Assembly (NCBI RefSeq): GCF_003572205.1
Contig: NZ_QXNY01000006.1
Location: forward strand, 186,001 to 250,000
DNA: 64,000 bases
Direction of reading: 5' to 3'
From: Algihabitans albus
GTDB taxonomy: Bacteria; Pseudomonadota; Alphaproteobacteria; Kiloniellales; DSM-21159
Every line of letters starts with the position of its first letter. Within the stretch, counting starts at the first letter, position 1. The notes under the pieces are model-generated. The model was given only the letters and a program-made list of their open reading frames with translations. It ran no database searches and was not told where the DNA came from. The position numbers and the translations under genes were made by a program. Below are positions 59,337 through 64,000 of this stretch, in pieces.

Positions 59337-59691
59337 TGCGTCCTCCTAGCTTCCCCGTGCGGCAGCGCTGTGTCGGGCGCGGCACGGGTCTGATGCATCA
59401 ACAATCGGGCCGCCGCCCTGCCGCCAGGCAATCCCCGCCGGTCGCAGGCGCGTCGACACGCCGGGCAGATTGGGGAGATCGCGGCGCCCGCGGGGCCATG
59501 GACTTTTCCGGATAACGAGGTCGCAGTCGGGCTGCGGCTGGCGCCTCCGGAATGCGGCGCACAATGCCCAGGGCGCTCCTGCCGGTCAACCGCGCAACGC
59601 CCCGAAACGGTTGTGCTGGCGTGATCGTCTGCCGAACCCTTCGCTGCGACGTTGACCCCCGACCGTCGCACTGCGTAGCTTACGAACTGAT
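59337..59691. other. Divergent intergenic region, tkt / DUF4164
   Basis: 355 bp with no convincing gene; short open frames here lack ribosome sites. On the plus strand TTGACC (59652-59657) and TAGCTT (59676-59681), 18 bases apart, could be the DUF4164-zapA promoter with a very short leader. I found no clear tkt promoter or operator. Confidence 0.4.
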
Positions 59692-59925
59692 ATGACAGAT
59701 CTCGACGAAGCAAACCGCCGCCTGGAGGCGGCACTCGCCCGCCTCGACAAGGCGATCTCCGCCCGCCTTCAGGGAGGCGACGGATCCGATTCGGTCGGAA
59801 TCGAAGCCGCCGAAGCACTCGCCGAAGCACAGCAGGAGTCGGACCGGCTGCGGCAACTGTCCGGCGATGTTTCGCGGCGCCTGGATCTGGCGATCGAACG
59901 CCTCGATAGCGTGTTGGAGGGCTAG
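59692..59925 (+). CDS. DUF4164-type coiled-coil protein
   Basis: 77-aa small protein, almost all coiled coil (LDEANRRLEAALARLDKAI, then EALAEAQQESDRLRQL). It matches the small coiled-coil partner usually placed directly before zapA in alphaproteobacteria, here 5 bases from it. A role in Z-ring bundling with ZapA is inferred from context. Confidence 0.75.
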   Translation: MTDLDEANRRLEAALARLDKAISARLQGGDGSDSVGIEAAEALAEAQQESDRLRQLSGDVSRRLDLAIERLDSVLEG

Positions 59926-59930
59926 ACGGG

Positions 59931-60290
59931 ATGGCGCAGGTCACCATCACCATCAATGGCCGGCCGTATCAGATCGGCTGCGAGGACGGTCAGGAGCCGC
60001 ATCTGCTCGGCCTGGCGAACTACGTCGACGGCCGCATGCGCGACCTCTCGGCATCGGTGGGGCAGGTCGGCGAGGCGCGCCTGCTGGTCATGATGAGTCT
60101 CCTGATTGCCGACGAACTGGCCGAGGCGAGCAACCGCCTGGAGGCGCTCGAAGCGTCCGGGCAGGTCGCGGCAACCGGGCCGAAAGCCTCGGATGGCGCC
60201 GTGGCCGAAGTGGAAGCCGCAGCGTCCGAACGGCTGCAGCGGGCGGCGCAGCATCTCGAGTCCTTGAGCGCGCGCTTGGAAGCGGGGTGA
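59931..60290 (+). CDS. zapA: Cell division protein ZapA
   Basis: Binds and bundles FtsZ filaments at mid-cell. The 119-aa protein has VTITINGRPYQIGCEDGQE (3-21, beta hairpin), LANYVDGRMRDL and a helix with RLLVMMSLLIADELAEA, then a C-terminal coil. Length and pattern match the family. The order zapA-6S RNA-5-FCL downstream is a conserved arrangement. Confidence 0.92.
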   Translation: MAQVTITINGRPYQIGCEDGQEPHLLGLANYVDGRMRDLSASVGQVGEARLLVMMSLLIADELAEASNRLEALEASGQVAATGPKASDGAVAEVEAAASERLQRAAQHLESLSARLEAG

Positions 60291-60299
60291 TCCCAGCTT

Positions 60300-60457
60300 A
60301 CTCTTATGGGTCCGCGGTCTCCGCGGAGGGGGCTTCGCTGCGAGGTGCGTCAGGTCATTAGATCCCTGGGGCCAATGTCAGTCTCTAGGGAGCTGTCCCT
60401 GTCGGGGTCCTGGCCTCGGCATTACGGCGCCCACCTGCTTGAAGCAGGCCACAGAGG
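60300..60457 (+). ncRNA. ssrS: 6S RNA
   Basis: Regulatory RNA that binds the housekeeping RNA polymerase. The region between zapA and 5-formyl-THF cyclo-ligase is the classic place. About 158 nt, with a terminal stem from CTCT-N2-TGG (60301-60309) against CCA-C-AGAG (60449-60456). The 3' side contains the hairpin CCTGCTT-G-AAGCAGG (60434-60448), and GATCCCTGGGG marks the 5' side of the central bubble. Ends are estimated from pairing only. Confidence 0.72.
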
Positions 60458-60498
60458 ATGATTAACGACCAACGGCCATCGTGGCACCCCCTACCGGT

Positions 60499-61122
60499 AT
60501 GAGCGAGTTACCCGCCAGCAGTAAGTCGGCCAGCAGCAAGACGGCCTTGCGCGCCACCATGGCGGAGGTCCGCCGCCGCGCGGCCGCTGCGGCGCCGGGC
60601 GCGGCGGAGGCGGTCCGCGAGCGCGCCCTGACCGACCCAACCTTCGTCGCCGAACCGCAAGTCTCCGGTTCGCAGACAGGGGCGTTGATCCTGTCCGCCT
60701 ACTGGCCCATGCGTGACGAACTGGACCCTCGACCCCTGATGCTGGCCCTGGCGGCCCGGGCCTGGAAGCTCTGCCTGCCGGTGGTCGAGCGGACCGGTGC
60801 GGCGCTGACCTTCCGTGCCTGGGTCCCCGGCGACCCACTGGTCGAAGCGCGTTTCGGCACCCAGATACCGTCGGAGGGGTCGGAGGTCGTGACCCCGGAT
60901 GTTCTTCTGGTCCCGCTCCTGGCCTTCGATCGGCGTGGCTACCGGTTGGGCTACGGGGGCGGTTTTTACGACCGGACACTGGCCGACCTGCGGAGCCGCA
61001 AGACGGTGACGGCCATGGGCCTGGCCTATGCCGGGCAGGAAGTGGAAGCGGTCCCGACCGAACCGACCGACCAGCGGCTCGACGCCCTGGTTACCGAACG
61101 GGGCTTGCTGAGCTTCACGTGA
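60499..61122 (+). CDS. 5-formyltetrahydrofolate cyclo-ligase
   Basis: Converts 5-formyl-THF to 5,10-methenyl-THF with ATP. The 207-aa protein has the family core YWPMRDELDPRPLM, then VLLVPLLAFDRRGYRLGYGGGFYDRTL with the Mg/ATP site, the hallmark of the family. The ATG at 60499 is chosen; a GTG at 60481 would add six residues, and neither has a clear ribosome site. It lies about 40 bases after the 6S RNA, as ygfA does in E. coli. Confidence 0.92.
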   Translation: MSELPASSKSASSKTALRATMAEVRRRAAAAAPGAAEAVRERALTDPTFVAEPQVSGSQTGALILSAYWPMRDELDPRPLMLALAARAWKLCLPVVERTGAALTFRAWVPGDPLVEARFGTQIPSEGSEVVTPDVLLVPLLAFDRRGYRLGYGGGFYDRTLADLRSRKTVTAMGLAYAGQEVEAVPTEPTDQRLDALVTERGLLSFT

Positions 61123-61150
61123 AGCCGCGGTCTCAAGAAGAGGAAACGAG

Positions 61151-61981
61151 ATGCGCGTCGCATTCTTGGGCGATATCGTTGGACGGGCCGGACGCAAGGC
61201 CGTGGTCGAGCAACTCCCCGGTCTCCGGCGGCAGCTCGATCTCGACTTCGTCGTGGTCAACGGAGAGAACGCGGCCGGCGGCTTCGGCATCACCGAGAGC
61301 ATCTGCCAGGACCTCTTCGCGGCCGGCGTCGATGCCGTCAGCGGCGGCAACCACTCCTGGGATCAGCGCGAGGCTCTCTCCTTCATCGAGCGCGAGCCCA
61401 GGCTGCTGCGCCCGGTCAACTACCCCGCCGGCACGCCCGGCCGTGGCGCCGCGACCTTCGAGGCGCGGCGGGGCCGCAAGGTGCTGCTGATCAACGTCAT
61501 GGGCCGGCTGTTCATGGACCCGCTCGACGACCCTTTCGCCACGGTCGAGCGGGAGCTCTCGCGTTACACCCTCGGCGCCACGGTCGACTTTATTCTGGTC
61601 GACGTCCATGCCGAGGCCAGCAGCGAGAAGATGGCCATGTCCCATGTCCTGGATGGCCGGGTCTCCCTGGTCGTGGGCACCCACACGCACGTGCCGACGG
61701 CCGATGCCATGATCCTGGCGGGCGGTACGGCCTATCAGACCGATGCGGGGATGTGCGGCGACTACGATTCGGTGATCGGCGTGCAGAAGGAGAGTTCGAT
61801 CGACCGCTTTACCAGGAAGTTGCCGACGGCGCGCATGCAGCCGGCCGAGGGGCCGGCAACGCTCTGCGGTGTCTTCGTCGAGACCGATGACCGCACGGGC
61901 CTGGCCCGCAGGATCGAACCGATCCGCGTCGGCGGAAAACTGAAGCAGGCCCTGCCGGAAACCGCCTTGGCGGCGGAGTAG
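61151..61981 (+). CDS. YmdB-type (TIGR00282) metallophosphoesterase
   Basis: Calcineurin-like phosphoesterase; the Bacillus relative YmdB cleaves cyclic nucleotides. The 276-aa protein has GDIVGRAGR (6-14), VVNGENAAGGFG (about 33-44), the metal-binding GGNHSWDQ (about 66-73), LVDVHAEA (about 150) and GTHTHVPTADA (about 176-186). The ATG at 61151 follows AGAGGAAACGAG. It is 28 bases after the cyclo-ligase gene, one operon likely, ending at a clear terminator. Confidence 0.92.
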   Translation: MRVAFLGDIVGRAGRKAVVEQLPGLRRQLDLDFVVVNGENAAGGFGITESICQDLFAAGVDAVSGGNHSWDQREALSFIEREPRLLRPVNYPAGTPGRGAATFEARRGRKVLLINVMGRLFMDPLDDPFATVERELSRYTLGATVDFILVDVHAEASSEKMAMSHVLDGRVSLVVGTHTHVPTADAMILAGGTAYQTDAGMCGDYDSVIGVQKESSIDRFTRKLPTARMQPAEGPATLCGVFVETDDRTGLARRIEPIRVGGKLKQALPETALAAE

Positions 61982-61990
61982 GACGGACCA

Positions 61991-62020
61991 GCGCAAAAAG
62001 GCGCCTTCCGGCGCTTTTTT
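61991..62020 (+). terminator. Rho-independent terminator
   Basis: Stem AAAAAG-GCGCC (61995-62005) / GGCGC-TTTTTT (62010-62020) with loop TTCC and one G-T pair, ending in six T. It follows the YmdB-like gene by 13 bases and ends the zapA-6S-5-FCL transcript. It also faces the end of a converging small gene. Confidence 0.85.
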
Positions 62021-62041
62021 AGAACCCCCTGCTGGGAGAGA

Positions 62042-62305
62042 CTAGAGTTTGCCCGCCACGTTCAGATAGCGGGAAATTTCTTCGCTGAGCAGCTGGCTGC
62101 GGCTGGCTTGTTCGGCGGCGGCGGCGCCGGCGTTGCGTGCGGCGGCGGCCGCGTCGGTCTGGGTCGTGGCGCCCAGGACGGCGTCCAAGGCGGCCAGGTC
62201 GGACTGATGGGCGAAATCCTCGACCAGTTGCGCGGCGCGCTCGACATTGCCGCTGGCAAGGTCGTCGGCCAAGCTGGCCGGTAGAATTTGAGTCGGCAAC
62301 GCCAT
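62042..62305 (-). CDS. Hypothetical protein, 87 aa
   Basis: Ala-rich, largely helical small protein with no recognised domain (for example [38 protein letters not shown]). The ATG at 62305 has GAGG seven bases upstream. An exact CtrA-type site (62386-62401) lies 81 bases upstream, which suggests cell-cycle control. CtrA regulons often hold motility, chemotaxis and surface genes, but nothing else here says that. Confidence 0.65.
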   Translation of the reverse strand: MALPTQILPASLADDLASGNVERAAQLVEDFAHQSDLAALDAVLGATTQTDAAAAARNAGAAAAEQASRSQLLSEEISRYLNVAGKL

Positions 62306-62385
62306 CTCTCGCCTCACAGGTCTTACAGGGCGCGGGCCTGTCGAAGTTGTCCGCATCGCGCGATCGCAGACTGCACCCGACAAGC

Positions 62386-62401
62386 TTAATGCGCTCTTAA
62401 C
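62386..62401. promoter_or_regulatory. CtrA-type site TTAA-N7-TTAAC
   Basis: Exact match to TTAA-N7-TTAAC, in the 298-bp intergenic region between the minus-strand 87-aa gene and yebC. It lies 81 bp upstream of the former and about 200 bp upstream of the latter. Confidence 0.5.
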
Positions 62402-62603
62402 GCGGTCGGCGGCAAGTCTCGGGCCTGCCGTCGTCCGCCGGGCGGCTCTGCCGGGGTCTTCTATCGTTGGCCTCAGCCTGCTAGAAGCGCGACGCGGAAG
62501 CAGGCAGCGCGGTCAGGACGTCGCCGTTTGTCTTCTGCTGCAGGACCGCAAGATATGGTATAACCCCAAAAGCCATCCATCAGGATGTAGGACCTATAGA
62601 GTT

Positions 62604-63356
62604 ATGGCAGGTCATTCCCAATTTAAGAACATCATGTTCCGCAAAGGCGCGCAGGACAAGAAGCGTGCCAAGGAATTCGCCCGTCTGAGCCGCGAGATTA
62701 CGATCGCGGCCAAGTCCGGCTTGCCGGAGCCGGACAAGAATCCGCGATTGCGCGCGGCGATTCAGGCCGCTCGCGGCGCGAACATGCCGAAGGACAATAT
62801 CGAGCGGGCCATCGCCAAGGCGACCGGCGGCGACGACGGCAGCGATCTGACCGAGGTTCGTTACGAAGGCTACGGCCCGGGCGGGGTGGCGGTGATCGTC
62901 GAGGCCTTGACCGACAACCGTAACCGCACGGCGTCGGAAGTCCGGGCCGCCTTCTCCAAGCACGGCGGCAACCTCGGCGAAACCAACTCGGTTTCCTTCA
63001 TGTTCAATCAGGTCGGCCAGTTGATCTTCCCGCTGGAGGTCGGCAGCCCCGATGACGTCTTCGAAGCCGCCGTCGAGGCCGGCGCGGAAGACGTGGTCAG
63101 CAGCGATGAGGCGCACGAGATTCTCTGTCAGGTCGAGGCCTTCGCCGAGGTCCGCGAGGCCTTGAGCGAGCGTTTCGGGCATCCGCGCGAAGCGGGGCTG
63201 ACTTGGAAGCCGGCGAGCACGACGCCGATCCAGGACGAGGATCAGGCCGGTAAGCTGGTCCGCTTGCTGGGCGTGCTCGACGACAACGACGATGTCCAGC
63301 AGGTCGCGGCCAACTTCGAAATCGCCGACGAAGTCCTGGAGCGTCTCACCGCGTGA
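62604..63356 (+). CDS. yebC: YebC/PmpR family protein
   Basis: Conserved protein that helps translation of proline-rich stretches and acts as a DNA-binding regulator in some species. The 250-aa protein starts [11 protein letters not shown] and has the family segments [49 protein letters not shown] and the acidic C-terminal domain. A TATAAC -10-like motif lies 40 bases upstream. It precedes ruvC, the usual order. Confidence 0.95.
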   Translation: MAGHSQFKNIMFRKGAQDKKRAKEFARLSREITIAAKSGLPEPDKNPRLRAAIQAARGANMPKDNIERAIAKATGGDDGSDLTEVRYEGYGPGGVAVIVEALTDNRNRTASEVRAAFSKHGGNLGETNSVSFMFNQVGQLIFPLEVGSPDDVFEAAVEAGAEDVVSSDEAHEILCQVEAFAEVREALSERFGHPREAGLTWKPASTTPIQDEDQAGKLVRLLGVLDDNDDVQQVAANFEIADEVLERLTA

Positions 63357-63402
63357 GCGGGACCGGGGTTTTCGTGGCGGTGCGGATGGGAAAGGGATCA
63401 AC

Positions 63403-63984
63403 ATGCGTGTGATCGGGCTCGATCCCGGACTGCGCCAGACCGGATGGGGAGTGATCGAGGCGGAGGGCAGCCGGCTCGCTCACGTCGCCAACGGCGTGGT
63501 GCGCTCCGACGGCGCGCTCGATCTCGCCCGGCGCCTGGTTCAGTTGAAGCAGGGGATCGAGGCGGTCTTCGCCGAGTTCGCGCCGGAACAGGCGGCGGTC
63601 GAGGAGACCTTGGCCAACCAGAACCCGGGATCGACGCTGAAGCTCGGCATGGCGCGCGGCGTCGCGTTGCTGGTGCCGGCGCTGGTCGGGATCCCGGTGG
63701 CCGAGTATCTGCCGATGATCGTCAAGAAATCCGTGGTCGGAACGGGCCATGCCAAGAAGGATCAGGTCGAGATGATGGTCGGCCGGCTGCTGCCGGGTTG
63801 CGAGATCGCAACGCCCGATGCCGCCGACGCCCTGGCGGTCGCGATCTGCCACGCGCACATGGCGGCGACCGGGGCGGCCTGGAGCCTGGGGCGGGCCGAT
63901 CCGCTCGCGCGTCAACCCGAGTCCGGAGCGCGTCGGCGCGGACCCGGCGGGGCTCGGCGCGTGGTCGGAGGGGCCGCCTCATGA
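63403..63984 (+). CDS. ruvC: Crossover junction endodeoxyribonuclease RuvC
   Basis: Resolves Holliday junctions. The 193-aa protein has the catalytic acidic residues: Asp in [12 protein letters not shown] (5-16), Glu in [11 protein letters not shown] (about 67) and Asp in [15 protein letters not shown] (about 140). The ATG at 63403 has AAAGGGATC upstream; the frame is open into the yebC end but those residues are not RuvC. A short basic tail ends the protein. It overlaps ruvA by ATGA. Confidence 0.95.
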   Translation: MRVIGLDPGLRQTGWGVIEAEGSRLAHVANGVVRSDGALDLARRLVQLKQGIEAVFAEFAPEQAAVEETLANQNPGSTLKLGMARGVALLVPALVGIPVAEYLPMIVKKSVVGTGHAKKDQVEMMVGRLLPGCEIATPDAADALAVAICHAHMAATGAAWSLGRADPLARQPESGARRRGPGGARRVVGGAAS

Positions 63985-64000
63985 TCGGTAAGCTGACCGG
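63981..64000 (+). CDS. ruvA: RuvA, start of gene only
   Basis: The last 20 bases start with ATG overlapping the ruvC stop (ATGA) and encode MIGKLT, the typical RuvA N-terminus (Holliday-junction DNA-binding subunit). The gene is cut by the end of the window. Identity rests on these residues and on the ruvC-ruvA order. Confidence 0.8.

Overview
This 64 kb window is chromosomal housekeeping DNA from a high-GC (roughly two-thirds G+C by eye) alphaproteobacterium. The best fit is the Rhodospirillales/Kiloniellales side of the class. Supporting signs are the complete dcw cluster ending in ftsZ-lpxC, the long FtsZ linker ending in DIPAFLRRQ, the bamD-recN-ligA order, the zapA-6S RNA-5-FCL order, the yebC-ruvC-ruvA order, a type A RNase P RNA, TRAP transport genes and DUF1127/DUF4164 proteins. 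I saw no tRNA or rRNA gene, insertion sequence, phage gene or CRISPR array. No block looks recently transferred by codon use.

Layout. 0-9.2 kb: hisI, cca (minus), uvrD-like helicase-prmA, a DUF1127 protein (minus), aminopeptidase P and a pentapeptide-repeat protein. 9.2-15.2 kb (minus): bamD-recN-ligA-threonine dehydratase-small acidic protein, largely linked by ATGA overlaps. 15.4-35.7 kb (minus): the uninterrupted division and cell-wall cluster mraZ-rsmH-ftsL-ftsI-murE-murF-mraY-murD-ftsW-murG-murC-murB-ddl-ftsQ-ftsA-ftsZ, then lpxC behind its own terminator and promoter. 35.9-36.6 kb: the mraZ control region (five TGGGN boxes, a sigma70-like promoter, an SOS-box-like motif) and rnpB.

36.8-40.0 kb (plus): three metabolic genes (Gfo/Idh oxidoreductase, aldo/keto reductase, FAD amine/amino-acid oxidase type), with a multi-arm palindrome between the first two. 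40.0-46.4 kb (minus): efp, inositol-monophosphatase, then a non-flagellar stator-like set: a secreted proline-rich OmpA-like protein, a MotA/TolQ-type channel protein and a MotB-like coiled-coil/OmpA protein. 46.7-48.7 kb: a LysE exporter and a Tat-type serine hydrolase. 48.7-52.8 kb (minus): a TRAP transporter (DctP, Q, M) with an isocitrate-lyase/PEP-mutase family enzyme. 53.0-59.3 kb (minus): transketolase, GAPDH, a membrane LytTR regulator, a hypothetical protein, class I FBP aldolase and a ThiE-like protein, the central sugar-phosphate block without pgk. 59.7-64.0 kb (plus): DUF4164, zapA, 6S RNA, 5-formyl-THF cyclo-ligase, a YmdB-like phosphoesterase, then yebC, ruvC and the first bases of ruvA. 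A small minus-strand gene with a CtrA-like site lies just before yebC.

The best candidates for something little described are the stator-like cassette at 40-44.6 kb, the triple 30-bp hairpin/decapeptide repeat between ftsA and ftsZ, the operator array and SOS-like motif in front of the dcw cluster, and two exact TTAA-N7-TTAA sites in intergenic DNA. All of these are read by eye; no searches were run.
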